64,000 bases of DNA from Manduca sexta. Its lineage: Eukaryota > Arthropoda > Insecta > Lepidoptera > Sphingidae. The stretch is from assembly GCF_014839805.1 (NCBI RefSeq), contig NC_051119.1, positions 2,473,245 through 2,537,244 on the forward strand. Direction: 5' to 3'. The translations under genes were made by a program, and so were the position numbers. Under the pieces are notes generated by a model. That model was not told the DNA's origin, made no database searches, and saw nothing but the letters and a program-made list of their open reading frames with translations. Positions 32,864 through 44,600 of this stretch are shown piece after piece (the stretch's first letter is position 1; each line of letters begins with the position of its first letter).

Positions 32864-33072
32864 AATTGTTTATAGAATAAGTATTTTAAATTGCTCAATA
32901 AAATGATTACATCATATAATATTTATTTTTTTGTAATTTAATCCTTGCAACCCCACAAAAAATATCTGTCTTTCAATAAAGAGAACCATAACAGGTTATT
33001 GTTAACCATATTGATGATATTACCACTTTGTCGTTCAACCTGATAAGATTGTGCAACAATTTAGTAAATAAA

Positions 33073-33513
33073 ATGAATACAATAGAAATACAGAATTACT
33101 TGAAAAAAATTGATCCATGCATTGAATATAATGTGTATGCAGCCAATCGTTTACCGATATATGTTGTAACTCCTGCATACATAGTAAGTAACTTAGATCC
33201 TGATAATAAACCAGGTTCTCATTGGGTTGCCATACACATAGATAAGAATGGATTTGGACAGTATTTTGACTCATATGGTCGACCACCTCAAGGATACCAC
33301 CGAATGTTTTTAGCGAGAAATTCTAGAATGTGGAATTACAATACTAATCGAATTCAAAATGATTTTACTATTGTGTGTGGAGAGTACTGTATAATGTATT
33401 TGTATTATAAATATTATGGCAGGAGTCTCAAAGATTTTCAACAATTATTTGGTGCCAATACTATATATAATGATGTGTTATTAAATGGTTTATTTAATAA
33501 TGTTTTAAATTGA
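33073..33513 (+). CDS. Adenain-type cysteine protease (Polinton PRO)
   Basis: A 146-codon, intact maturation protease of the adenovirus C5 family, which cleaves capsid precursor proteins inside the particle. I chose the ATG at 33073 (context aaaatga), because the 15 residues before it (from an ATG at 33028) do not fit the family. With this start, His50 (GSHWVAIHID), Asp66 (GQYFDSYGRPP), Gln95 (NRIQNDF) and Cys102 (VCGEYCIMYL) occupy the positions of the adenain catalytic His, acidic residue, oxyanion Gln and nucleophile. The Gln-to-Cys distance of 7 is the same as in adenovirus. The C-terminus ends at a Leu/Asn-rich tail and TGA. It lies 3' of the capsid genes and its AATAAA overlaps the stop codon. 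Confidence 0.93.
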   Translation: MNTIEIQNYLKKIDPCIEYNVYAANRLPIYVVTPAYIVSNLDPDNKPGSHWVAIHIDKNGFGQYFDSYGRPPQGYHRMFLARNSRMWNYNTNRIQNDFTIVCGEYCIMYLYYKYYGRSLKDFQQLFGANTIYNDVLLNGLFNNVLN

Positions 33514-33518
33514 ATAAA
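33513..33518 (+). terminator. AATAAA overlapping the protease stop codon
   Basis: AATAAA starts at the last base of TGA (33511-33513), leaving almost no 3' untranslated region. Confidence 0.6.
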
Positions 33519-33551
33519 TAATATTGAAAACACGATGTCTTGTTATTTTTC

Positions 33552-33557
33552 TTTATT
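33552..33557 (-). terminator. AATAAA for the converging minus-strand gene
   Basis: tttatt on the plus strand, about 375 bases after the stop at 33931-33933 and 34 bases from the protease AATAAA. The two transcription units converge here. Confidence 0.5.
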
Positions 33558-33930
33558 CTATACTAATAAACTAATACAAAAATATAATTAGTTCCAAACA
33601 TGTTTTAACGGTTCCCAATTACTTTACAATCGTAAGCTTGACTTGACTTGACAAATATTAAAAGAATCATAAGTATTTACAATAATTATACTTAGCACTA
33701 GCACAAAGAGTTCAAAATGCAAATAGATGAGTAACTTAAAACACTGTTTTTACAATACAATCTAAATTATTAAAATATTTAAGTATAGCAATCGCAAAAA
33801 TACAATGATTGGTTTCTTAGAACAAAGCATAATATCTAAATGAAATCAATTATTTCTTTCACACGACGAACATTTCAAAGTTATTAAGTTATAAAAGTTT
33901 ATGCACTGGCACTACACACTGACACTTTTT

Positions 33931-34647
33931 TCATTTGTCTGTATCTATTGTATATTTCACACAATCGTCCTTACTAGCCAACTGTTTAGTAATATTGTAT
34001 ATGGTGTCCTTTACGGTTTGCAAGTTCTTATCACAGTCACTTTCTGCGTAATATTTAAGTCGCACTTCAGCGTGTTTCCACTGTTCGATCGTTGCAATAT
34101 TTTTTATTTTATTAACGTCGTAAATTTCAATTTTAATCAGGTGTGATGCATGTGTACCGTCGTCGCTATTAGATTTGATGTATGAAATGCCGCCACCACT
34201 CGTTGATCGACCAACACTGGATGACTTTTTCGTATTTGTCTTTTTCTTCTTTGGTTTTTCGAAAAAGTCATCGATGTTGTTAAATTCGTTCGATCTTTTA
34301 TTGGCTATGATCGCCTTTTTGACTTTGGCTGCGAGCGTCCCTTCTTCGTCACTAGGTTCATCGTGTTCATCAGCGTAATAATAACTCTTGAAAGTATTTT
34401 CAGGAAACTGTAATAAAAAATTTATAAAAAATGTTTTAGTTATCGGTTAAGTAAGTAGTATGTGATAAATACGTATAGGTATGCTAAGTATAAATGTACA
34501 AGTTAATAACAATGATAAATTAATAAGAGATCGAAGACAGCTAAAATGTATTAAAATCGTGGACAACACATACAATAAACAATTAATTAAACATCTGGTT
34601 GGTTATAACAACGTTAGGTCAAAGTATAAAAAGGTACTTACATTCAT
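33931..34647 (-). CDS. Unrecognised spliced gene of the Polinton right arm (two exons, 160 residues)
   Basis: Exon 1 coding part is only ATG AAT (34647-34642), directly followed by a consensus donor (GTAAGTACC). The 234-nt intron (34641-34408) ends in a pyrimidine-rich acceptor (TTTTTTATTACAG). Exon 2 (34407-33931) is open for 158 codons to TGA with no internal stop. It contains no in-frame ATG, so it does not appear as an ordinary ORF. The protein has an acidic start (YYYADEHDEPSDEEG), a phenylalanine patch before a nuclear-localisation-like cluster (DDFFEKPKKKKTNTKK), a Gly/Ser linker (STSGGGISYIKS), then a mixed region (IKIEIYDVNKIKNIATIEQW) with two Cys near the end. A TATA box lies about 110 bases upstream. 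I cannot assign a function. A nuclear or DNA-binding role is suggested only by the basic cluster. It could belong to the Polinton or, less likely, be a host exon pair. Confidence 0.7.
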
Positions 34648-34755
34648 TTTTATAACAGTTTCACTATTTTAACACTTCACTATTACACTTAACTGGAGAT
34701 CTCGCTTGGAACAGAGCACAGAGTGGAATACGATACCATGTGATTTTGAGTCGGT

Positions 34756-34764
34756 CTTTTATAT
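34756..34764 (-). promoter_or_regulatory. TATA box of the spliced minus-strand gene
   Basis: ATATAAAAG on the minus strand, about 110 bases before the ATG at 34647. It fits a pol II core promoter with an untranslated leader of roughly 80 bases. Confidence 0.65.
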
Positions 34765-35220
34765 GGAGAGCGAGCATTGTTTCCGTACAGACAAGACTCA
34801 ACATGTTTCCAACTTTCACCATAAATTTTATATTGAATACGTATTATTCGAAAATGGGAATAATAGAGACGAGACCTATTGTTAAAAATAATAGAGAAGT
34901 AGTAAATCATTGATAAAATATAGTTACCACCCGTGGGAACAATGAGAGGATGCAAAGGTTTTGTACCTAGAATTTGGGTAATGTATTATGTATGACAAAC
35001 AATTGATTGATTTATCTTTCACAAACAATGGCCATAATGTGTAAAGGGTCAGTATTGAGTAATTGTAAACGGTTATTAAGTAGAAATACGATACAAAGAC
35101 CTTAGAGTTTTTAAATAAAAAAAGGATCACTGATAGAAAGTAGAAAGACAAAAGCATAACGAAACAAAGGGAACAGGTCCAAGCTTGAAAATGAGCCGTA
35201 GAGCATGAGTAAAGTTAATG
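34765..35220. other. Polinton right arm, non-coding
   Basis: Small open frames on the minus strand (34689-35157) are AT-rich and show no domain. Presumably promoter and subterminal sequence. Confidence 0.5.
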
Positions 35221-35560
35221 CATCACTCCATTCGCGGGTGATATAAATGATAAATGCAATCCGCGGACGTTGGTATTGAAATCCACGGTTAACTTCGACG
35301 TAAAATGCGGACGGTACAAGAGTAATCCGCGGACGGTATCATTGAAAGTCGCGCCGATAACAATGAAATTCGCGGGCGGTACAATTTTAATTCGCGGGTG
35401 CTATCATTTTAATTCGCGGTCGGTATTATTTTAATTCGCGGTTGATATCATTTTAATTCGCGGTCGGTATAATTTTAATTCGCGGTTGATATCAATTTAA
35501 TTCGCGGTTGATATCAATTTAATTCGCGGTTGATATCAAATTAATTCGCGGATAGTATAG
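35221..35560. repeat. 22-bp tandem array at the Polinton right end
   Basis: From about 35367 there are eight or nine units of 22 bases. Each begins AATTCGCGG, followed by a T/C-G-A/G-TAT core and a short T-rich end. Several neighbouring units are identical except for one or two positions (35479-35545). Left of 35367 the same CGCGG motif recurs at irregular spacing, as older degenerate units. It is not a CRISPR: there are no unique spacers. Confidence 0.9.
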
Positions 35561-35653
35561 TGCCCCGGCCCTGGAGCAGGCCGCGGACCCCCCGTGGCCG
35601 GGGGCGCGGGGTGGCGTCGCAGGTGCTCGGGTATCGGTGAATCCCTTACTACT
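35561..35653. other. GC-rich patch between the array and copy B
   Basis: A short block (gtgccccggccctggagcag, ccgtggccgggggcgcgggg) whose composition is very different from the AT-rich surroundings and which has self-complementary GGCC/CCGG parts. It may be the element's terminal sequence or an unrelated fragment. Confidence 0.5.
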
Positions 35654-38600
35654 CACATAGAGACAGAGAAAGCGACTTTGTTTTATACTATGTAGTGATG
35701 ATGAATAATAAATATAGGTAAGTATTATTTTACATATGTTCAGATCTTAATCCGCTTATGCTAATGTACATATTACTCATGTTGAATGAGTTTTTCAGAG
35801 TGTTATTTGTATTTGGTCGGATAAAACATTTATGTGATTGTTAGAATTGACCCAAATGTGAAATAGGTTTTTAATATTAAGATTTAGGGTTTGGAATTGA
35901 TGCCTGATATAACGATGAGCTGGCATATTATTATAGGACGGAAAACACATGGCGGAAATTGACTGCAATAATAACACCTCTGTCTAACCTTTCGAGGGTA
36001 AAAGGCATAAGAGTATATTTTTTATTGTTTTGACTGACGAGACAAGCTTACCGTTCGCCTGATGGTAAGCGATACGACCGCCCATAAACAGTAGAAACAC
36101 CATCCCACACCTTGAATTACAAAGTATTGTTTGGTATTCCACTGCGCTCGCCATCCTAAGACATGAGATGTTATGTTTCATTATGTCCAGTAGTTACACT
36201 GGCTACAATGTCCTTCAAACCGGAACACAACAGTGACTACACACTGCTACTTAGCGGCAGAACTAGACATTGCGGTGGTACCTATCTAGGCGAACTCTTG
36301 CATGTGGGAGTCCTACCACCAGTCTTATAAGAACCTACTTATATATGACGATTTATTGTTATAGCTCGAGTATCATCACCATCAGTGAGCGGCGAACACT
36401 GCGTACCTACCACCAGTAAAACTATATGCGGAATAATATAGTGTACGCGAAAGAATAATATTAATATCCTATTCAATTCCGTAAAAAAATACAAATGACT
36501 ACACATTAATTTTGTTGCAAACGTTCAGATCATCCAGATATGTTAATTGTGCTGGTCACATCGCGATTGTAATCAGCGGAAGCAATGCATTTTGACTAAT
36601 GGATTACAATTCACGTTGGAATTTTATAATTGTTATTAATGATGCGGCAGATATCTGTGTATTTATATTTATATGGACAGGTGAATGGCTAAATAACTTA
36701 AACGACATTTTTTTTTTCTATTTATTTATTTATTTATTTACAAATCATAGCACTTACATTAAGTGGGTTATTACAACTGAGTTAGGATGCGCACTAAGTT
36801 TAGAACTTGTATCGCGTATCCTTTACAAACCAGTAACAATAATTAAATTTGTCAGACTCTAGTTCGACGTCTCAAAGTTACAAAAAGAAATCAAATAACA
36901 ATAAAAGTAATAATAACTACAAAAATTCTCTATAAAGAATTAACTACTAAAGAAAAACAGCATGAAAGTTTTATACATATTGAAAATCAGTTTTTTCTGT
37001 GTTTTATAAGTTAGCGCCTATATCAATTAGCCTTAGACTTTTCTAAATTATCTGTGTATTTTTTACGAATTTAACTTGTTTTAACGGCGAAGGAAAATAT
37101 CGTGGGGCAACCTGCATACTTGAGAAGTTCTCTATAGGGATTTCCAGGGTGTGTGAATTCTATTAATCCGTACTAGACCAGCATAGTGGACAAGCCTATT
37201 TCCTTCTCAGTAGTAGGGGAGGCCCGAGCCCAGCAGTGGGACGGTATATAATACAAGGCTGATATTATTATGTAAACATACATCCATCTTTCATTCTATA
37301 CATCCTCTATGGTGGTCGGGTCAGCTTTCCCCATTCATCTTTATCTAAAATCTCAAATCTACTTTACTTATTAAAAATATCTCCCATCAGCTACTAAAGG
37401 TAATTACGCCTCAAGCCTTACTACTTTATTCCAAGTTTGTAGTTTAAAGTCACATAACCCGGCCAGTTTGTAAAGCCCCGTATATCCATTAGCCAACGTC
37501 GTTTATCATGACAATCCGCGCGGGCAGCGCTACATCCATTAACGTTCGGTTAACCATCTCATTAGTGCGCGTTAGATTTGGAATTATGCGTGTTGCGACG
37601 AACACTGACGTATGGAAGCGACATCGGAGTCCATGTTAATGGCCGTCTCGGTTATGATTTCTTACGTTTACGCGAATATTGATATTAAAAATTTAACTAT
37701 TTTTCGGGTTTTATCGCGGTTTTAATACTTTACTTTTTCCCGACGTGTCGAAGATTCATCTGCGACTAGACAAGCGACAAAATTCTTGCCAAGGAACACC
37801 GATTCCTGCCTAAAATAATTGGCGAGGCTATTGCAATTAAAAAAAACATCCGAATTTCAATAGACAAATGGTTGGAAGCTTGTACAGGCCTACATTAGTA
37901 TAAGACAGTAAGATCCAGTTTAACATTTAATTAAATCGGAACCTAAAAGACCGGCAGCCAGACTTCAACACTGTAAGCACATTCTAGGTAGATCGGATCA
38001 CCAACAGCTAAAATTAAATGTATAATTGTAAAATGTAGGTAGATATTGTAACTTTGACTTTGCGGATGAACAACACCTCAGTCTCCGCGTGGCCACGAAG
38101 GCTGCAAAGTCTTTGAAACGTCGGGAGAAAACAATAATATTAAAACCGCGAAAAAAATGGAAAAATAGTAAAACTTTTAAGTACTTAAATTAGTCGATAA
38201 CAACACGGTTTTACTCACGTTTAAAAAGTAGTCGGAATAGCCGACCAGTTTCAATAATATTATTTTTAAGTACTTCTCTATATTATAAATATATTGCATA
38301 CTCTTTATTTTTTTTAGCAGAGGAACGACTCGTTATTACCCATCACTTGGGGATCCGAGAAACGGTTATACATAGACCTATTGATTTTAAATGTCAATTG
38401 ATCTCAACTTTAATGGCATTACAATATGTTTGGAATCAAGATCTTTACGATCGTTAACATTTATAGGAACTACTTTCCTTGAATGATTAATTCAATTACA
38501 GCCTATTTTCAAATAATCTTTTTGCTATCTGTTTTGTGCCAAATCCAATATAAATCGTTACCTTCTAGATGTGACTCGTAACTTCATCCGCTTGAAAGAA

Positions 38601-41600
38601 CTTCCCAGAAGAGAATCCCACTGAGTATTTTCAGCTTTTTAAAATTTACTATGAATTTGACTGAATTCAGGTCCAGATAGACAGTGTCAAAGAAATCACA
38701 GTTGATAAGTAGATTAGTTGAAAACCTAAAATAATAATACCAGCATTGTATTATACACTGTCCACTGCTGAGCACGAGCTTCCTCTACTAGAATCCTTTT
38801 TTAGGATTTAGGTCTTAGCCCAACACGCTGGCCTAGAGTTGACAGACTTCACATACCTTCGAAATTCTTATGGAGAATTCTCACGTTTGTAAGTTTCTTC
38901 ACTATATTTTCCACTACATTTAAAACGAAGGGTAATTGATGAACAATACATAATAACTTCATAAACTCAGAGGCGTGTGATTGTAACAGAATTTCCGCGA
39001 CGCATATTTGCTACCTCCGATTAGGAAACTTCGGCGGGGACTTGGCCGGTCAAGTGCAACATCTGCCTGACTGAAAATCTTCCCATTCCATAGATATTCA
39101 ATAGATAGCAACCATCTGTTCCTCTACAGAAGCTGCAACCTTCACGACGCTAAATATTATCAAGAACAAACCACATCTAGGCAACGTGTATCGACGTCGT
39201 ACGTCAATGATGCCGGAATGCTATTACGTCGTCCGACGTTACAAGGTATTATAAGCTATTTACGATGATACATGACGTCACGGTCTCGGGACAGACGTTG
39301 ATCTGATTAAGTTCACGGCTAAATGGGCGAATAGTGGCCAGTTTCGGACGCCTTTGTGTTGGCTCGCTACCTGTGTTTGACTGCGGTGTGTATCAAATAG
39401 CTATGGGTTTGATATATATGATATTATCCCTGTATTATATACTGGCGCACTGCTAGGCAAAGGCTTCTTCTACTACTGAGAGATGCTTAGGCCTTAGTCA
39501 AACACGCTGGCCTAGAGCGGTTTCGTAGACTTCATACACCCTTAAAATTTCTATTGAGAATTTCTCAGGTATGCAGGTTTCCTTACGATGTTTTCCTTCA
39601 CCTTTAGAGCTAGCGTTAATTTACAAAGAATAAACACATAATTTTTAGAAAAGTCAAAGGTGTGTGGTGATGTTCTTGGGTTCTGAACCTGCGGACATTC
39701 GTTCAGTCCGTTCCACAACCAACAAGGCTATTGCCGCTTTCGTTGGGTGCTAGTTATAAATAATAATTACTGTGCATCATAATGCGGATAATATTTATAT
39801 TAATACTCGCGATTTCGTTTGCGTGGAAAACCTTTTCCGCTTCAAATGTCCCTTATTTTAATGGGAAGCGCTATACCTGATAATAAGTATATCTCAGACA
39901 CTTATGGTTCTTTATAATAATCAATTATCCTTAGTTCTAATGGGAAGGAAAATATACAAACCTGTGAATTTTCCATAAAAATTTCGAAGGCGTGATGTTT
40001 CCGAACCAGCACTAGGCTAGCTTGATGGACTACGGTCTAAACCATTAATTCCTAAAGTGGTCCTGGTGGACCCTTAGGGGTCCACGAGAGACTTGATAGG
40101 AGTCTACGTTGACGTGAAAAAAATGGAGGTCCACAATTCGCAAGCGAGGGTCCACGAAAATTTATCTGGTTTGATAGTAACTGATAGTTTGATACTAAAA
40201 TGTTGGTTTGACTTCCCTATCAATTTAGGCAGATAATATGGATAGGGGTCGTAAGAGGCACGGTGACCCCCCGCGATAGGTGGGCTGTAGTTGTAATGTA
40301 GGCTGTAGTTGTAATGACTGCCTCGGTGGCGTAGTTGTAAGTGTATACGGTACAAGTACGACTGCCGCGCTGAGGTCCTGGGTTCAAATCCCGGGTCGGG
40401 CACAAAAAAATTGTGACTGGGTTTTTCCATCTTAAAAATTACTCAGTCGCAGCTCGAAGTCAGGAAGTGGGCGGTGTGATACCCGCGTGCCTCGGAAAGC
40501 ACGTAAAGCCGTTGGTCCTGCGCCTGATCTCTCTCCGGTCATGTCGGATTGCCGTCTCACTGGACTATGAGAGTGAAGGAACAGAGAGTGCACTTGTGTA
40601 TTGCGCACACACTTGTGCACTATAATATCTCCTGCGTGGCTGATCTCCGTTGAGATTGGCCGCCATGGTCGAAATTCGGCTAGGAGGGATTCAGCTGTAA
40701 TGCACTTTGTCTGCGATAATTTAAAGAAAGGTCCACCGGAAGGAGCAAAATCTTGAAAGGGCTCTATGAGATAAAATACTTCGGCAACCTATAGTCCAAA
40801 CCTTTTCGATTGTAGAGGAGGCCCTGCTCACCAGTGATACAGTATATGTATAGAGGCGAATCGGGGAGCAAAAACCCGTCCGCATTCAAAATATTCGTCA
40901 TAAATACCAATGATTTTCGTCAATCATATTGCGGTTATAATTAATGTTGCTTTTACTAATGAAATGTGTTTAATTAATATTGAAAATGACAGAGCAGCTG
41001 TATACATATTTATAGGAAGAATAAATATTCCGGATTGATCCTTCTGACATCGTTCTCCTCATTGCTGAGGATCATATCCTGCACATGGAGTAATCTTTGT
41101 TTTGATTAAGGTGCGCCACCTGTTTCAATCTTTGGCATTTTCGCACAACATGAAGTTTGGTGCTAACGTGGAGTGAATTTGGTCCGAATTTTGAATTCCG
41201 GATTGATGGGGTATTACTATTAAATTCTTTGCTTTTTATTTAAAAGTTAATTTACTATGAACATGAGTGACTTCAATATCAGTCACACACTCCACCAAAT
41301 CATATTTGTTAAGTAGATTAGTCGAAATATATTCGAACTAATAAATTAATTTGAACCCTATATACTATCACCAGAATATCATCAGCCCTGTAATATATAC
41401 TGTGCCATTGCCGAACACAGGCTTCATCTACTACTGAGAGGGTTTAGTCCTCCACGATTGTCTAGTGCGTGGAGACTTCACATACCTTCAAAATTCTTTT
41501 ACCACTAAAAAACGTATGAATAACTCTTTAAAAACACAAGCATTTATTGAAAATACTAATAAAATTGTTCAACCGCTTAGGAGATTAGTCAAATAAAGAA

Positions 41601-44600
41601 ACAGACAATGAAATATTTGTGTTTGGGTTTTAGCAATGCGGGAAAATACGAGTTCAAATAAAGCCTTTCTCTATAGTATATTTTTTTATAGATTTGATAA
41701 CGTGGTTTGAAGTTCTTCAAAATTGTGAAGCTAAGAGTAGCGTATATAAATCGAGAATATATTTTTACGCTATTTCCCAGAACTGGATGTTCAAGAAGAG
41801 TTTGGCTAAACTAAAATAATTGCCAATGGAAGGATATATTTTATATCCGCCAGGATAGCGACCACCGTAAACAAGATGTTAAAACTCGGCATAGTGGCCC
41901 ACGTGTGTCGTGTTCCGGGATCAGTCTTAGTCCATTGAAAAGTTACATTTGGGGTTGCGTTTTTTAGAGGACGCAATTGTATTTTTTTGAAGTGTAGGGG
42001 GAGTCAGCGTAAAGCCAAAACCAAGTTTGTGGGGTCGCCACCCTTGTCCCACGGCCGCCATCTAGAAAATAGGGGTTGAAATGGTTTTTACGATGTATCT
42101 CATAAACTGTGTATCTGACAAAAAAAAATTATAAACATTTTTTGTTGCAAATTAAATTCTCTACAACTTTGGTCCAGTAACTTTTGTCGTAGAACTATAA
42201 ATAAAAAGTTATAAGCGAAAATGTTAAGAAATACAATGATAAGCAATGTTCATTGCAACGTCATCAGAACGTGTGTTTATAAGGTTCATAATACTTTTTT
42301 TTGTACTCTCATTACGTACAACACAAACCCGCGGTTGTCGGCTTGTACGCGAATTACTTGGATCCTGAATCGCTTTGGCACAGATGAAGCAATTATGTTG
42401 ACGGCCGAGGGGTAATCATTTCTCGTCAGTAGACATTCTAGTGAACCTCACTCCACTACCATCAGGTGCAAAAAACATAATTTGAAAATGCCTGAACAGT
42501 GTTGCTTCTTAATATATAATATATATTCTTTTTTTATTCCTTTGAATGACGAGACGAGCTTGCCAATCGCCCGAAGTTAAGCGATTCGACCGCCCATACA
42601 CAGTAGAAACACCATCCGACACCTTGAATTACAAATAATTGTTTGGTATTCCACTGCACTCGCCATCCTGGGACATGAGATGTTAAGTCTTATTATGTCC
42701 AGTTACACTGGCTACAATGTCCTTCAAACCGGAACAGTGACTACATACTGCTGCTTGGCGGCAGAAATAGACATTGCAGTGGTACCTACCTAGGCGATAA
42801 CGATAGATAAATGTATAAACAACTATAGCTTCGCAAAAATTCCATGCAATCCAATTTATTACACAACACAGTTAATAAACACAATATTGCAGTAGAACGA
42901 GCCTCGCTACCGGAGCTAAATTAAAACGTTCTAAGGCGCCGGATAAAATATTAACGCAAAGAATTTTAACATGTACAAGTTTATTTGTAACGAAAAGCCT
43001 TGTTTTTGTAAGGAAGGTTAGTGTTTAGGTTAAATATATATAAATAATATTATATTAAAGGAAAATATATTTCTAACATAAATACGAAGATTGGATGATA
43101 GTCTTTCGGTTATAAAAATCGGTTTATTTTCTAGAAAAAAATAAAAATCTACGAATACAAGGTATCTAATACCCTTTAGACTTTAAGGAGATTTTTCTAT
43201 CACATAATAAGGTATTATATATATTATGTATATGTATTATATTAATTTATTGTTCAATACGGTTATTTTATATCTTTCTTTTTTTTTCTTACATACTTAA
43301 TGCATGCTGTGTTTACTTAGATGTAAGATGCACATTATTTTATACCATATTTTATTTTTATGTTATTGTTGAATGTTTTTTGGAGAACTTATAATAAATA
43401 AATATACTGCCCCACTGCTGGACACGGGCCTCCTCTAATATTGAGAGGGAATAGGCATTTGTCCACTACGCTGGCCTAGTGCGGGTTGGTAAATTTCACA
43501 CATCCTCAAAATTCCTCTAGAGAACTTCTCAAGTATGCATGTTTTTTTCACAATGTTTTCCTTCACAATTAAAGCAAGCGATAATTCACAAAGAATACAC
43601 ACATATTTTAAAAAATTCAAAGATGTTTGCCCTTGGATTTTTAAACCTGTGGACATTCGTCTCAGCAGACCGTTTCACAACCAATTAAGCCATGGCCGCT
43701 CTAAAATAACCTTTATACATTGTTAAAACTCGTCCCTAAATATTTAAACATAGCTCAATTCTTTTTGCTTGACACAACTCTCGAGTCAAGGCTTTGAAAT
43801 TCTCTTTGTGGATGCACTTTCTTCGCTGTAACTGAGTTTGCTTTCGCCCCGTATGTTATATAAGGGTACAGTTTGCTTTGTAGAAAGTGAACTTTACAAA
43901 TGGGTGCTAGAAGGGTCTTGAATCTTAGATGAATTATTATTTAAAGCATAATTGAAATTGTATACTAATTTATTTATCAACTCGATGAAAGAAATAATTT
44001 ATCTATGTATATAGTTCAGTATATCGTCCCTACTCACCTTTCGACCCCATTAATCCATTTAACTATACAGTCATATTGCATTTACATATATTTTTTTAAT
44101 TTTAGCTGTTGGTGGTCTGATCTACGCAGAATGGGCTCAGTGTCATGAAGCCTGTTAGCCGGTCTTTTGTCTTTTAAAATCCGCAAAATATTTTAACACT
44201 ACTTTATTTAATAAAATATATAAATTGGCCACAAAATTTAATGGCTTTCAAACTGATAAGAAACCAAGCTAAAGATCGCTATGGAAAATGTTTTTATAGC
44301 ATAACTTTTAATTGAGGAAAACATCCTTTTCCCATTATTTTTAAATATCCACGATTCTAAGTGAGCCTTGATGAGTGGTAAATCTTTTATGTTTTTCTCT
44401 ATCCTTGTCAAATTAAAAATAATCCATACTAATATTTAGCTATGTATTATTGTTATATTTAATACTTTAATACGTGTCACGGTGTCCGATGACGTAGTTG
44501 TATGACGGCTCAACAGTTCAGTTTGAATTCCGAGTTTGGCAATGTGGAGTTTCACTGCCCACTGTCAGCCTGGAGTCTGGGATTTGTGCCCAAAATGGCG

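Larger units (their letters stand above)
29207..35653 (+). mobile_element. Polinton/Maverick (adintovirus-like) element, left part missing at the gap
   Basis: Gene order on the plus strand is integrase, minor capsid (penton), pVI/pX-like, small basic protein, major capsid, adenain-type protease, followed by a converging spliced gene on the minus strand and a terminal tandem array. Integrase plus adenovirus-type protease plus jelly-roll capsid proteins defines Polintons. DNA polymerase B and the packaging ATPase are not seen and would have to lie in or left of the gap. The right end is inferred from where copy B begins (35654). No terminal inverted repeat can be checked because the left end is absent. 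Confidence 0.92.

Noticed and set aside
33028..33072. An upstream start for the protease
   Set aside because: The 15 extra residues do not resemble the family, whereas the ATG at 33073 has a good context and usual length.
34175..34378. A plus-strand 67-codon frame rich in Phe and Ser
   Set aside because: It is the antisense shadow of the lysine- and acid-rich second exon on the minus strand.
35221..35560. A CRISPR array
   Set aside because: The units are contiguous 22-mers with no unique spacers, and the window is eukaryotic.
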